In this document: one piece after another, positions 29,040 through 38,207 of the stretch
How positions within the stretch are numbered: the stretch's first letter is position 1
Layout: each line of letters starts with the position of its first letter
NCBI GenBank assembly: GCA_030431975.1
Contig: JAUIHP010000006.1
Coordinates: forward strand, 204,627 to 268,626
Reading direction: 5' to 3'
DNA: 64,000 nucleotides
DNA from: a bacterium
GTDB taxonomy: Bacteria > Eisenbacteria > RBG-16-71-46 > CAIMUX01
Translations under genes and position numbers: made by a program
Notes under the pieces: generated by a model
Databases searched by the model: none
What the model was told of the DNA's origin: nothing
Seen by the model: the letters and a program-made list of their open reading frames with translations, nothing else

Positions 29040-29837
29040 TCAGTACTGGAAGTGCTTGATCTGCTCGCCCTGATCACCGATCTCGGTCATCGCTTCGATT
29101 CCGATCTCGAGGTGCGTTTGCGCCCAGGTCGCCGTGACATGAGCGTCCGACTCTTCGGTCTTGACCCCTTCGGGAGTGATCGGGACGTCCGATACCAACA
29201 GCAGAGCCCCGCGTGCGATCTCGTTGTGATGTCCGACAATGAAGACCGTCGCCGTTTCCATGTCGATACCGATCGCCGTCACCTTGGCCAGCTTTTCGCG
29301 AAAAACGTCGTCGTGTTCCCAAACCCGGCGGTTCGTCGTGTAGACGACCCCGGTGCGGTACTCCAAACCGCGCCCGACGATCTTCTCCGAAACAAACTTG
29401 TGCAGCTTGAACGATGGAAGCGCCGGCACCTCGGGAGGAAAGTAGTCATCACTGGTTCCTTCACCCCGAATGGCCGCGATGGGGAGGATGAAGTGACCGA
29501 TCTCGGTCGACTCCTTCAGACCACCGCATTTCCCAAGGAAGAGGACGCCGCGTGGAGACCGCGCCACCAACAGATCCATGATCGTGGCTGCGTTGGCAGA
29601 CCCGATCCCGAAGTTGACCAGAGTGAGGCCCGCCGAATTCGTGGCCGCCTGCATCGGCCGGCCCAGCCCCTTGATGTCGCAGTCAAACCGCTCACAGAAG
29701 GCCGTCAGGTAGTTAGAAAAGTTGGTTAGAAGGATGTAGTCGCCGAACTCGTCGATGGCCATTCCCGTGTAGCGCGGCAGCCAGTTCCTGGCAAGCTCCA
29801 GGCGGTCGACTTTGTCCGGATGCGGGGGAAGCGTCAC
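29040..29837 (-). CDS. amn: AMP nucleosidase, short form
   Basis: A 265-residue protein of the nucleoside phosphorylase/AMP nucleosidase fold that cleaves AMP to adenine and ribose 5-phosphate. Typical segments are NFGIGSANAATIMDLL, VLFLGKCGGLKESTEIG, the effector EGTSDDYFPPEVPALPSF and the catalytic region IDMETATVF. Length matches the short single-domain form known from Bacteroidota, lacking the N-terminal regulatory domain of E. coli Amn. GTG 29837 has GGAG upstream. The M16 gene follows 120 bp downstream on the same strand. Confidence 0.88.
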   Translation of the reverse strand: MTLPPHPDKVDRLELARNWLPRYTGMAIDEFGDYILLTNFSNYLTAFCERFDCDIKGLGRPMQAATNSAGLTLVNFGIGSANAATIMDLLVARSPRGVLFLGKCGGLKESTEIGHFILPIAAIRGEGTSDDYFPPEVPALPSFKLHKFVSEKIVGRGLEYRTGVVYTTNRRVWEHDDVFREKLAKVTAIGIDMETATVFIVGHHNEIARGALLLVSDVPITPEGVKTEESDAHVTATWAQTHLEIGIEAMTEIGDQGEQIKHFQY

Positions 29838-29990
29838 TATCCAATCTCCTTCGCGACTCGCGAGACCATCCGATTCAGGATTCGTCGTACAAGTCTAGCC
29901 CAACAGGCTGCTCTAGACCGATCGATTCATAGAGGTCGGGCTAGCCTCGATTCGTCAATCCTTCACGGCTAATCGAAGCTGGGTGGGTCC
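29838..29990. other. Intergenic region with 7-bp inverted repeat
   Basis: Short non-coding stretch upstream of the AMP nucleosidase gene. CTAGCCC (29895-29901) and GGGCTAG (29938-29944) are inverted repeats 36 bases apart, with a nested GTCTAG/CTAGAC pair. It could be a terminator for the thioredoxin-TPR transcript or an operator; neither T-run nor consensus decides. Confidence 0.3.
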
Positions 29991-30242
29991 CTACGTGCGG
30001 GTGGAGCGTCGGCCGGCTTTGAAGCCGCGCTCGTAGGCCTGGTTGAGAAGAGTCGCGTAGTGCTCGGCATTGTGACGGCCGGAACAGACGATGACGGCCA
30101 CTCCGTTCGCATCTTCGACGCGATAGCGGTCCGCCCCCGCCGTGTCCTCACGGATGGCGTATGCCGAGCTCTCTCCGCTTTCAGTGCTTTCGCTTTCCGA
30201 GCGCTTTCCGCTTCCCAAGGTCTCTCCGTTTTCCGGTGTCAT
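29991..30242 (-). CDS. Small acidic/Ser-rich hypothetical protein coupled to the thioredoxin-TPR gene
   Basis: An 83-residue protein without recognised family. The first 28 residues are rich in Glu and Ser (SESESTESGESS); the rest looks like a small folded unit (YRVEDANGVAVIVCSGRHNAEHYATLLNQAYERGFKAGRR). Its ATG overlaps the TGA of the upstream gene (ATGA, 30239-30242), so it is translated by coupling and its product is likely needed with that protein. No signal peptide or membrane segment. Confidence 0.6.
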   Translation of the reverse strand: MTPENGETLGSGKRSESESTESGESSAYAIREDTAGADRYRVEDANGVAVIVCSGRHNAEHYATLLNQAYERGFKAGRRSTRT

Positions 30243-31441
30243 CGCGCCCCACCGTCGCGGAATCGGGCGAGCTGACGGCGGAAGTAGGGACGGTCGGGGG
30301 CTTCCTCGATGGCCTGCTCGATCAGGTCGACCGCCTCGTCGACGTTGCCGCGGAGAAACACGATCTCAGCCAACGTATCGAGGACGTTGGCCTTCTCGAC
30401 TCCCGGCTCCGCAAACTCGACACCTTTGCGAGCCAGCGCTTCTCCCTTTTCGAGTTGGATCCGGTTCTCGAAACACCACCAGGCGACGTTGTTCAGGTAG
30501 TACGACTTTTCGCGCCAACCCTCGGGTTGGTTTTCCTGCACAAGTTGGAACGCGCGGGTCGGATTCTTCTCGACATGCAGGGCATAATCCGGTGCCAGTC
30601 GGCTTCGGAACTTGTCCGCATACGGGCTGGTGCTGGTTTCGGCCTTCTCGTAAGCGGATTCGATGTATCCCGTCACATCTTCGAGACGCCCCTGCTTGCG
30701 CGCCAACCGAACCAACGAGGAAGAGAGCTTGAAGTAATCAATGTCCGGCAACTCAGACAGTCCCAGTACCTGATCCGCTTTTGCAGATGCCTCTTCGAAC
30801 GAGAACAACCCAACGTAGGCGCCCTCGATCATGGCGGAGAGAATCCGCTCCTGATCATCGAGCGATTCCGGCTCCAGTCGAAGTCCCTGCCGGTAGTAGG
30901 CCACCGCCTCCGCAAAGTGCCCGCTCATGTAAGCCAGCTCTCCCAGCTTCCTCGCATCGGCAGGATCCTGCTGCACCCGAAACCGCTGTTGCCGAACCTC
31001 GACCGGAATCGGGTCATGAAGAGCCGCTTCGAAGTGCTCGAGGAACTTCTCTTCGCCGGAAAAGCCGTACCACCGGTCCAGCAGGCGCGCCTGACCGTCA
31101 AGAAGCAGAAAGGTCGGATAGTGGCGCACATTCCAATTCTTGGCCCAACGCGGACCACTTCCCTTTTCCGCATCCAGTTCCAGGAAGTGAGTCTTGGTCA
31201 GAACCGGATCGCGCAGCGCCGGCGCGCGATGATACTTGTCCATGAAGGCGTTGCAGTCGACACACCACTCCGCCGTCATCATGACCAGCACCGGACGCGT
31301 GGTTTCGGTCGCACGATCGAAGAGCGCGATCAGCGGATCCTGATCCGCGCCCGCCGTTGTGTGGATCGGTGCAAGACAAAGCAGGATGAGTACAAAGATG
31401 GAAAGTCTGAGTCCAATTGTGCGCAAGCTCTTCTCCCGCAT
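30239..31441 (-). CDS. Exported thioredoxin-fold protein with TPR repeats
   Basis: A 400-residue protein with a signal peptide (RLSIFVLILLCLAPIHTTAGA), a thioredoxin-like domain with active site EWCVDC and cis-proline segment HYPTFLLLDG, then TPR-type helices (SGHFAEAVAYYRQGLRLEPE; GNVDEAVDLIEQAIEEAP). The CxxC in WCVDC matches DsbD-gamma/thioredoxin_7 proteins that pass electrons in the periplasm. A role in envelope disulfide or cytochrome maturation is inferred. ATG 31441 is chosen from the signal peptide; the frame is open for about 100 codons upstream. A small gene overlaps its stop. Confidence 0.85.
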   Translation of the reverse strand: MREKSLRTIGLRLSIFVLILLCLAPIHTTAGADQDPLIALFDRATETTRPVLVMMTAEWCVDCNAFMDKYHRAPALRDPVLTKTHFLELDAEKGSGPRWAKNWNVRHYPTFLLLDGQARLLDRWYGFSGEEKFLEHFEAALHDPIPVEVRQQRFRVQQDPADARKLGELAYMSGHFAEAVAYYRQGLRLEPESLDDQERILSAMIEGAYVGLFSFEEASAKADQVLGLSELPDIDYFKLSSSLVRLARKQGRLEDVTGYIESAYEKAETSTSPYADKFRSRLAPDYALHVEKNPTRAFQLVQENQPEGWREKSYYLNNVAWWCFENRIQLEKGEALARKGVEFAEPGVEKANVLDTLAEIVFLRGNVDEAVDLIEQAIEEAPDRPYFRRQLARFRDGGAR

Positions 31442-31588
31442 GTCCCGGGGTGCTTCCCGAGGACGGTCTATATAGTAGACGCATAGTAGCGGCTGCAGTG
31501 TCGAAACAACACGACCGTTCCGTTTTCCCGCCGCCGCCTTGAATCCAGGCACCCCGATCCGGCGAATCCATCTTCGACGCGGGGAAGG

Positions 31589-32659
31589 ATGGAAACAGGT
31601 CATCAGGCCATCGCTGCCGCTGGCCCTCGTAAAGCTGATCACCGGCCAACAGCCGTGACTCAAATCAAGGTTTCCGATGTCGGAACCATCCCAGGAGATC
31701 CCAAACCCTTGCCTTCGCTCGTCACTCCCGAGACCAGCCCCAACGCATCGCAACCCGAACGTCATCTCGCGAACTCAGGTTCCGGAACTCGTCAAAGCCG
31801 CTGGTCCCAGATCATGTGGGCCCGACTGATTCCCTACGTCGCTCTCCATCTAGTGTGTTTTGCGGTCATTTGGGTTGGCTGGAGTCCTGTCGCCGTCCTC
31901 ACCGCGGTCGCCCTTTACGTCGTGCGGATGTTCGCCATCACCGGGTTCTACCATCGCTACTTTTCCCATCGGACCTTCCGTACCTCTCGCCCCGCCCAGT
32001 TCGTCTTCGCTCTGATGGGTGCATCGGCCGCTCAGAAAGGTCCGCTCTGGTGGGCGGCCCATCACCGACACCATCATCAGCACTCCGATCAGGAAGAGGA
32101 CATTCACTCCCCCTCCCTGCAGGGATTCCTGTGGAGCCACGTCGGCTGGATCTGGACGGAAGAGAACTATCGCGTCCAGGAAACCACCGTTCGGGACTTC
32201 CGACGGTTCCCGGAACTCGCGTGGCTGGATCGTCACGCCCTGATTGTCCCCGTGATTCTGGCGGCACTCCTCATTGCAGAAGGAGAGCTGCTTGCGCACT
32301 TCGCACCGTCCCTGGGAACGAATGGCGCACAAATGTTCATCTGGGGTTTCTGCATCTCGACCGTCGTCCTCTATCACGGGACGTACACGATCAATTCCCT
32401 CGCGCACGCTTGGGGGACGAGGCGATACCAGACGACGGACGACAGCCGGAACAACTTCCTCCTCGCGCTGCTGACCCTCGGAGAGGGTTGGCACAACAAC
32501 CACCATCGTTATCCCGTGGCGGCGCGTCAGGGCTTCTTCTGGTGGGAGATCGACCTGACCTACTACGGCCTCTGGGTTCTTTCCAAGCTGGGCATCATCT
32601 GGGATCTGCGCGGAGTGCCCGATCGGGTTCGCTTCGAACACATTCCCCGTGAATCCTGA
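31589..32659 (+). CDS. Acyl-CoA/phospholipid delta-9-type fatty acid desaturase
   Basis: A membrane di-iron desaturase of about 356 residues. The three histidine boxes are clear: HRYFSH, HRHHH and, near the end, HNNHH. Hydrophobic helices flank them (VALHLVCFAVIWVGW; VPVILAALLIAEGELLA). It introduces a cis double bond into saturated acyl chains using oxygen. The first 75 residues are Pro/Ser-rich and non-conserved; the real start may be the GTG at 31655 or even ATG 31814. It opens the lipid island: the FAD oxidoreductase begins 74 bp downstream. Its product would be the substrate for the methyltransferases encoded next. Confidence 0.9.
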   Translation: METGHQAIAAAGPRKADHRPTAVTQIKVSDVGTIPGDPKPLPSLVTPETSPNASQPERHLANSGSGTRQSRWSQIMWARLIPYVALHLVCFAVIWVGWSPVAVLTAVALYVVRMFAITGFYHRYFSHRTFRTSRPAQFVFALMGASAAQKGPLWWAAHHRHHHQHSDQEEDIHSPSLQGFLWSHVGWIWTEENYRVQETTVRDFRRFPELAWLDRHALIVPVILAALLIAEGELLAHFAPSLGTNGAQMFIWGFCISTVVLYHGTYTINSLAHAWGTRRYQTTDDSRNNFLLALLTLGEGWHNNHHRYPVAARQGFFWWEIDLTYYGLWVLSKLGIIWDLRGVPDRVRFEHIPRES

Positions 32660-32733
32660 TTCTCGCGTTCGACGAACCTAGTTTGTGAAAGACGGGGATG
32701 CACCCGTCTCGCAAAGACCCGAGGTACGTCCGC

Positions 32734-34032
32734 ATGAGAATCGCCATCGTCGGCTCCGGAGTCTCCGGACTCGTCGCCGCACACGAGCTTCACCAGGACC
32801 ACGAAATCGTGGTCTTCGAAGCCAACGACTACATCGGCGGCCACACCCACACCGTCACCGTGGACGACCCTCGCGGTCCACTCGGCGTCGACACTGGCTT
32901 CATCGTCTTCAATGACCGGAACTACCCACTGTTCTCACAGCTGCTGAGCGATCTGGGAGTCGATGCTCACGACAGCGACATGAGCTTTGCCGTCAACTGT
33001 GAGAGAACCGGGTTGGAGTACCGGGCGAGTTCGCTGGACACGCTGTTCGCGCAGCGACGGAACCTGTTACGTCCTTCGTTCTACGGAATGATCCGCGACA
33101 TCTTTCGCTTCTTCCGCGAAGCGCCCGCCCTACTCGACGAGCCGGATGACTCGACAACCCTAGGCGAGTACCTGGAACGAAACGGATACTCCGAGCTCTT
33201 TGTCGAGAAACACATCCTTCCGATGTGCGCCGCACTTTGGTCGGCATCCAAGGACTCGCTCCGGCGCTTCCCCGCCCGCTACTTTGTCCGATTCCTGGCC
33301 AACCACGGGATGATGGCCCGTCACGGCCGGCCGCAGTGGCGTGTCGTTACCGGCGGATCCGACCAGTACGTTCAGGCGTTGACCCAGCCCTTTCGGAAGC
33401 AGGTTCGTCTGCGGACTCCCGTCCGGTCGATTCGGAGACACGTGGATCGCGTCGACGTCCTCACGGACGATGTCGGTAGCGAGTCGTTCGACCGGGTCAT
33501 TCTCGCCGTGCACAGCGATCAGGCGCTCCACCTGCTCGACAACCCGTCCGCCGAAGAACAGGCCGTCCTGTCTTCGATCCCGTACCAGCGCAATGAGGTC
33601 GTTCTCCACACCGATCCGACGATCATGCCCGCGCGACGCAAGGTTTGGGCGGCGTGGAATCACCATGTCCTGCGGGACTCCAGGGAAGAGGTCGCCGTCA
33701 CCTACTGGATGAACAAGCTGCAGAGCCTGCAGACGGACCGGGACTACTTCGTCACTCTCAATGCCGCGGACAAGATACGCGCAGAGAATGTCCTCGCTTC
33801 CTTCACGTATCACCATCCTGTCTTCACCCCGGAGGGAGTTGCGCAACAGCACCGGCAGCCGACTCTCGGAGTCGGGAATCGAACGCATTATTGCGGGGCC
33901 TACTGGGGCTTTGGGTTTCACGAGGACGGTGTCCGGAGCGCACAGCGGGCGGTGGCCTCGTTGCGCAACTTGGCCACGTCGGAACGTGTCTCGTACGAAG
34001 TGGTCAGCGTAGGTCAGGAGTCGATCCGGTGA
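32734..34032 (+). CDS. FAD-dependent amine-oxidase-like oxidoreductase of CFA/UFA lipid operons
   Basis: A 432-residue flavoprotein starting MRIAIVGSGVSGLVAA, the dinucleotide-binding motif, then VFEANDYIGGHTHTV typical of the NAD/FAD-binding proteins found beside CFA synthases, with FNDRNYPLF and a C-terminal FAD-binding part (YCGAYWGFGFHEDG). ATG 32734 is preceded by GAGGT. In Rhodobacter a homologous-looking gene belongs to the singlet-oxygen response and is required to convert methylated to furan fatty acids; the assignment to a specific Ufa step is inference. Its stop overlaps the next start (GTGA). Confidence 0.85.
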   Translation: MRIAIVGSGVSGLVAAHELHQDHEIVVFEANDYIGGHTHTVTVDDPRGPLGVDTGFIVFNDRNYPLFSQLLSDLGVDAHDSDMSFAVNCERTGLEYRASSLDTLFAQRRNLLRPSFYGMIRDIFRFFREAPALLDEPDDSTTLGEYLERNGYSELFVEKHILPMCAALWSASKDSLRRFPARYFVRFLANHGMMARHGRPQWRVVTGGSDQYVQALTQPFRKQVRLRTPVRSIRRHVDRVDVLTDDVGSESFDRVILAVHSDQALHLLDNPSAEEQAVLSSIPYQRNEVVLHTDPTIMPARRKVWAAWNHHVLRDSREEVAVTYWMNKLQSLQTDRDYFVTLNAADKIRAENVLASFTYHHPVFTPEGVAQQHRQPTLGVGNRTHYCGAYWGFGFHEDGVRSAQRAVASLRNLATSERVSYEVVSVGQESIR

Positions 34033-34829
34033 AGTGGCAGAGCGGCATTTATGTCGGCTGGGTCCGACATCGAAGGTACCTGCCGAAACAGAACTCGTTT
34101 CGGTATCCGACCTTCATGATGTACCTGGACCTTTCGGAGCTTCCGAAACTCTTCGACAAGGTTCCGTTTTGGTCCGCGCGTGGACGCAACGTCGCCGAGT
34201 TTCGGCGGAGTGACTACCATGGTCCGCCCGAAGTTCCACTCGAGACTTCGATCCGAGCCTCGGTCCGGGAACGAACCGGCGTCGCGCCGACCGGACCCAT
34301 TCGCATGCTGACCCACATGCGCTACTTCGGGCACTGCTTCAACCCGGTTACTTTCTACTACTGCTACGACGATTCTGCGACGAGGGTCGAGACGGTGGTG
34401 GCCGAGATCGAGAACACTCCCTGGGGTGAACGTCACGCCTACGTGTTGCCGGCGCCCGATGATCAGGAGTCTTCGACTCTGAAGTTCGGCTTCGAGAAGG
34501 ACTTCCACGTCTCGCCCTTCCAGGACATGGATCTCCGCTACGACTGGCGATTCCTGGAGCCCTCGGATCGACTCGCCGTCCACATGAAGAGCTTCGAAGA
34601 CTCGAAGCTTTCGTTCGACGCCACTCTCTCCCTCCGCCGTGAGGAGATTTCGACGTCGGCGCTTCTCAGGAAACTGGCGCGATATCCGTTTCTCACTCTG
34701 CAAGTTCTTGCCGCGATCTACGGCCAGGCCGCACGACTCAAGCTGAAGGGCTTTCGCTTCTATCCCCATCCCTCGAAGCGGGCCCGCGAACTGAACCCAA
34801 CCAAGGATGCGATTCATGACCACGCCTGA
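34029..34829 (+). CDS. DUF1365 family protein
   Basis: A 266-residue protein of the DUF1365 family, almost always encoded between the FAD oxidoreductase and a CFA synthase. Conserved segments are IYVGWVRHRRYLPKQNSF at the start, MLTHMRYFGHCFNPVTFYYC in the middle and the AEIENTPWGERHAYV part. GTG 34029 overlaps the previous TGA by three bases and fits the family N-terminus; a longer open frame upstream is a shadow. Biochemical function is not established; membership in lipid-modification operons suggests action on unsaturated or cyclopropane acyl chains. The next gene starts inside its 3' end. Confidence 0.9.
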   Translation: MKWQSGIYVGWVRHRRYLPKQNSFRYPTFMMYLDLSELPKLFDKVPFWSARGRNVAEFRRSDYHGPPEVPLETSIRASVRERTGVAPTGPIRMLTHMRYFGHCFNPVTFYYCYDDSATRVETVVAEIENTPWGERHAYVLPAPDDQESSTLKFGFEKDFHVSPFQDMDLRYDWRFLEPSDRLAVHMKSFEDSKLSFDATLSLRREEISTSALLRKLARYPFLTLQVLAAIYGQAARLKLKGFRFYPHPSKRARELNPTKDAIHDHA

Positions 34830-36141
34830 CTTTGCCAGAACGATGCCGACCTCCAGCGAAGCAACGGCTCCGGGTATCTCGGGTGACATCTTCTCGCGGA
34901 TCTGTCGCTCGGCGTTCCTTCGGATTCTCGGCGATCTCGAGGAGGGCACGCTGACCATTCGGGAGAACGGCCGAACGATCACGCTGGATCACGGTCATTC
35001 CTCCGCGCGGCCACACAGATCCGGGAGTTCCGAGGCGTCCCTCTCGACCATCATCGACGCGTCCGGCCCTGAGGCACCCCTCTCGGCAGTCATCGACGTG
35101 TCCGACCCTCTGTTCTATAAGGAAGCCCTGCTCCACGGCAGCGTCGGCGCCGGCCGCGCCTACTTCGAGAATCGATGGTCGAGTCCAAATCTGGTCGCGG
35201 TCATCCAACTCTTCGCCCGGAACGAGAACGTTCTTCGCCGCTGGCGCGAAGGCGCTGCCCGCGTCCTCGCTCCTTTCCAGTTCCTGTTTCATCGCCTCCG
35301 TCGGAACACGAAACACGGAAGTCGCGAGAACATCGGGTTCCACTATGACCTGAGCAATGAACTGTTCGCACAGATTCTCGACGAGACCATGACCTATTCC
35401 GCCGCTCTCTTCGAGGAAGAGGACACGACGTTGGCCGAGGCGTCGACCGCGAAGCTCGATCGGATCTGTCGGTCGCTCGAACTTTCCGAACGCGACCACG
35501 TCCTGGAGATCGGGGGCGGTTGGGGCAGCTTCGCCATCCACGCTGCGAGGAACTACGGATGCCGGGTCACGACGACGACGATCTCACAGGAGCAGTACGA
35601 GCTCGCCGTAGACCGAGTGCGCACCGCCGGCCTTGAGGATCAGGTGACCATCGTGCAGAAGGACTACCGCGATCTCGACGGCACTTACGACAAGATCGCG
35701 TCGATCGAGATGATCGAAGCCGTCGGTCACGACTACCTGGAAGGCTACTTCCGGCAGTGTGACCAAAGGCTCCGCCCCGGCGGACGTTTCTGTTTGCAGG
35801 CAATCACGATCCGGGACGAGCACTACGACAAGGCCCGGAAAACTCTCGACTACATCAAGCGCTACATCTTTCCAGGATCGGACATCCCGTCGCGCGGGAT
35901 CATCCAGAAGTGTGTCGACAAGGTGACACAGATGGAGTCGGTAGACACGTTCGAGATGACCTACGGATACGCCCGCACGCTGGCCGAGTGGCGAAAGAAC
36001 CTACTGCGAAACTCCGACTCCATTCTTCCCCTCGGCTTCGATGATCGCTTCGTTCGGATGTGGGACTTCTACTTTGCGTACTGCGAGGGAGGATTCCGGG
36101 AGTCGAGAATTCAGTGCTGGCAGTTGACGTTTCAGAAGTGA
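34816..36141 (+). CDS. Cyclopropane-fatty-acyl-phospholipid synthase / UFA methyltransferase family
   Basis: A 441-residue SAM-dependent methyltransferase acting on unsaturated phospholipid acyl chains. Seen: the N-terminal CFA domain (about 1-130), the SAM motif VLEIGGGWGSFA, the QKDYRDLDGTYDKI strand and the family C-terminus (AEWRKNLLRN, FRESRIQCWQ). The mycolic/CFA superfamily includes both cyclopropane synthases and the UfaM-type enzymes making methylated trans-unsaturated chains; the sequence alone does not settle which. ATG 34816 (AAGG nine bases upstream) overlaps the DUF1365 stop. A second, shorter homologue lies at 36933. Confidence 0.92.
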   Translation: MTTPDFARTMPTSSEATAPGISGDIFSRICRSAFLRILGDLEEGTLTIRENGRTITLDHGHSSARPHRSGSSEASLSTIIDASGPEAPLSAVIDVSDPLFYKEALLHGSVGAGRAYFENRWSSPNLVAVIQLFARNENVLRRWREGAARVLAPFQFLFHRLRRNTKHGSRENIGFHYDLSNELFAQILDETMTYSAALFEEEDTTLAEASTAKLDRICRSLELSERDHVLEIGGGWGSFAIHAARNYGCRVTTTTISQEQYELAVDRVRTAGLEDQVTIVQKDYRDLDGTYDKIASIEMIEAVGHDYLEGYFRQCDQRLRPGGRFCLQAITIRDEHYDKARKTLDYIKRYIFPGSDIPSRGIIQKCVDKVTQMESVDTFEMTYGYARTLAEWRKNLLRNSDSILPLGFDDRFVRMWDFYFAYCEGGFRESRIQCWQLTFQK

Positions 36142-36923
36142 TCCTCGCCGCATGGATCACATCCGCCCTCGTCATGGCGGGACTCTGGTGGGTTCAGTTG
36201 CGGACGCGTAACGCCGGTTGGGTGGACTTTGGATGGACACTCTGCACGGGCGGCATCGGCCTGTGGTACGTCGCTGGCGGCGGTTCGCCCGCCGTCCCAC
36301 GGTTCGTGCTTGCCGCGATGCTTCTGATCTGGACGTTCCGACTCGGCCTTCTCCTATGGGGTCGCCTTGTTGGCGAGGACGAAGACTCGCGCTACGTCGC
36401 GTTGCGAGCCCATTGGGGCGAGGCCGCGAACCGGAATCACTTCCTTCTTTTTCAGGGCCAGGCGTTGCTCGCTCTCGTTCTGGCCGTTCCGTTCTATGTC
36501 GCTGCCACGCGGAGCGGACCGAACCTGTCTGTGCCGCAGATGATCGGAGTCGCGCTCTTCGCCATCGGTTGGATCGGTGTTTGGATCGCGGACCGGCAGA
36601 AGGACGCGTTTCGATCGCGGCCGGAAAACAAAGGGCAGGTCTGCGACATCGGGCTTTGGAAGTACTCCCGCCATCCGAACTACTTCTTCGAGTGGATTCT
36701 TTGGTGTGGGTTCGGCCTCTACGGCTTCGTCGGCGGCGCCTGGATCAGCTGCGCCGCTCCGCTCGTGATGTTGGTGTTGCTCGTTTGGGTGACGGGAATC
36801 CCGCCGTCGCAGCGGCAGGCCTTGAAGAGACGCGGTGAGCTGTATCGGGAGTACATGAAGAAGACGAGTCCCTTTGTTCCATGGCCACCACGCCAGTCCG
36901 GCACGCGTTCCACGATTTACTGA
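36114..36923 (+). CDS. DUF1295 (steroid 5-alpha-reductase C-terminal-like) membrane protein
   Basis: About 269 residues with six or more hydrophobic helices and the family signatures NAGWVDFGWTL, WTFRLGLLLWGR, and the C-terminal CDIGLWKYSRHPNYFFEWILW region that resembles steroid reductase and isoprenylcysteine methyltransferase. In CFA-type operons DUF1295 proteins are thought to act on lipids; the reaction is unproven. The start is GTG 36114 or GTG 36138; the latter overlaps the preceding TGA in the same GTGA way as the FAD/DUF1365 junction but has no ribosome binding site. Confidence 0.85.
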   Translation: MLAVDVSEVILAAWITSALVMAGLWWVQLRTRNAGWVDFGWTLCTGGIGLWYVAGGGSPAVPRFVLAAMLLIWTFRLGLLLWGRLVGEDEDSRYVALRAHWGEAANRNHFLLFQGQALLALVLAVPFYVAATRSGPNLSVPQMIGVALFAIGWIGVWIADRQKDAFRSRPENKGQVCDIGLWKYSRHPNYFFEWILWCGFGLYGFVGGAWISCAAPLVMLVLLVWVTGIPPSQRQALKRRGELYREYMKKTSPFVPWPPRQSGTRSTIY

Positions 36924-36932
36924 AGGAGTCGA

Positions 36933-38015
36933 ATGATGTCCGAAGCTCTTACACAAGATGGATCCCCGACGCTCCCCACCACACCGTGGTACGTGGATGC
37001 GATGCAGCGCGGACTTCTTCCGGACGCGCTGGTGCGGTTCGGTATCCGGCAGAAGCTCGCGCAGAGGCTTGCCCACGAGCAACGTGGAACGACCGAGGAG
37101 CAGAGGCAGCGGATCCAAACTCTGGTTCAACGCCTCCGCAGCAGCCAGGTCGCGATCCATACCGACTCTGCAAACAGCCAGCACTACGAGGTGCCGGCTG
37201 AGTTCTTCACGAAGGTCCTCGGATCCCACCACAAGTACAGCTGCGCCCTTTGGGAGCCGGATGTAACCACACTCGACGAAGCGGAGCGCCGGATGCTCGA
37301 CCTCTACTGTCAAAGAGCGCAGCTTGAAGACCGGCAGAACGTCCTTGATCTCGGCTGCGGCTGGGGATCGTTCTCGCTCTACGCCGCACCGCGGTATCCG
37401 GAGTCAAAGTTCATCGCGGTCAGCAACTCCCATTCTCAACGGGAGTTCATCGAGTCGCGTGCGCGCGAACTCGGCATCCGCAACCTCGAGGTTCGAACCG
37501 CCGACGTCAATCAGTTCGATCCCGGCCGGAAGTTCGACCGGATCGTCAGCGTCGAGATGCTCGAGCACATGCGCAACTACGATCAGCTCTTCTCCCGCAT
37601 ATCGAGTTGGCTCACGAACGACGGCCGCTTCTTCGTCCATATCTTCACCCACCGGGAGACGCCTTACCTATTCGAGACGGAAGGCGGGGACGAGTGGATG
37701 GCCCAGAACTTCTTCACCGGCGGGATCATGCCTTCGGATCATCTCTTCTATCACTTCCAGGATGATTTGGTGGTCTATGACCACTGGCGCGTCAACGGAA
37801 CCCACTACGAGAAGACGTCCAACGCCTGGCTCGCGAATATGGATCAGCGGCGCAGCGAGATCGATCCCGTCCTCGAGGCCACCTACGGTCCGGCGCGCGT
37901 CTCCGTCTGGCGAACGAACTGGAGACTCTTCTTTCTCGCATGCGCGGAACTGTGGGGTTACCGTGGCGGGAATGAGTGGATGGTATCGCACTACCTGTTT
38001 CGGCCCCGTCTATAG
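36933..38015 (+). CDS. Second CFA-like SAM-dependent methyltransferase (short form)
   Basis: A 360-residue class I methyltransferase of the CFA superfamily: HYEVPAEFFTKVLGSHHKYSCALWEP, the SAM motif VLDLGCGWGSFS, and MLEHMRNYDQLFSRI. It lacks the N-terminal CFA domain of its neighbour. Homologues in the family methylate unsaturated fatty acids or small molecules, so it might perform the second methyl transfer or a different reaction in the same pathway. ATG 36933 is preceded by GAAGGAGT with good spacing and sits 9 bases after the DUF1295 stop. Two divergent CFA-type enzymes in one operon are noteworthy. Confidence 0.9.
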   Translation: MMSEALTQDGSPTLPTTPWYVDAMQRGLLPDALVRFGIRQKLAQRLAHEQRGTTEEQRQRIQTLVQRLRSSQVAIHTDSANSQHYEVPAEFFTKVLGSHHKYSCALWEPDVTTLDEAERRMLDLYCQRAQLEDRQNVLDLGCGWGSFSLYAAPRYPESKFIAVSNSHSQREFIESRARELGIRNLEVRTADVNQFDPGRKFDRIVSVEMLEHMRNYDQLFSRISSWLTNDGRFFVHIFTHRETPYLFETEGGDEWMAQNFFTGGIMPSDHLFYHFQDDLVVYDHWRVNGTHYEKTSNAWLANMDQRRSEIDPVLEATYGPARVSVWRTNWRLFFLACAELWGYRGGNEWMVSHYLFRPRL

Positions 38016-38080
38016 GCCGACGCGTCTTCAATCCGGACATCGTGACGGTGCGCGAGCGCGGTCGTCGTCACGAGGTGGAC

Positions 38081-38152
38081 GCGGCTCGCCGGGTGGGCGC
38101 GGCTTCCGGGGTGGGCGCGGCTTGCCGAGTGCGTGCGGCCTGTCGGGTGGGA
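38081..38152. repeat. Four imperfect 18-bp tandem repeats
   Basis: Units begin at 38081, 38099, 38117 and 38135, each starting GCGGC and containing a GGGTGGG-like half. They lie between the second methyltransferase and the transporter, in a 190-base gap, and are probably not translated. Confidence 0.7.
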
Positions 38153-38207
38153 ATGGGTCGTTCGCACCAGGCCCCCGGACCGACGTGAACACCGAGAAGC
38201 AACCCAC

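Noticed and set aside
38081..38152. CRISPR-like array
   Set aside because: The 18-bp units are contiguous with no spacers, so this is a tandem repeat, not CRISPR.
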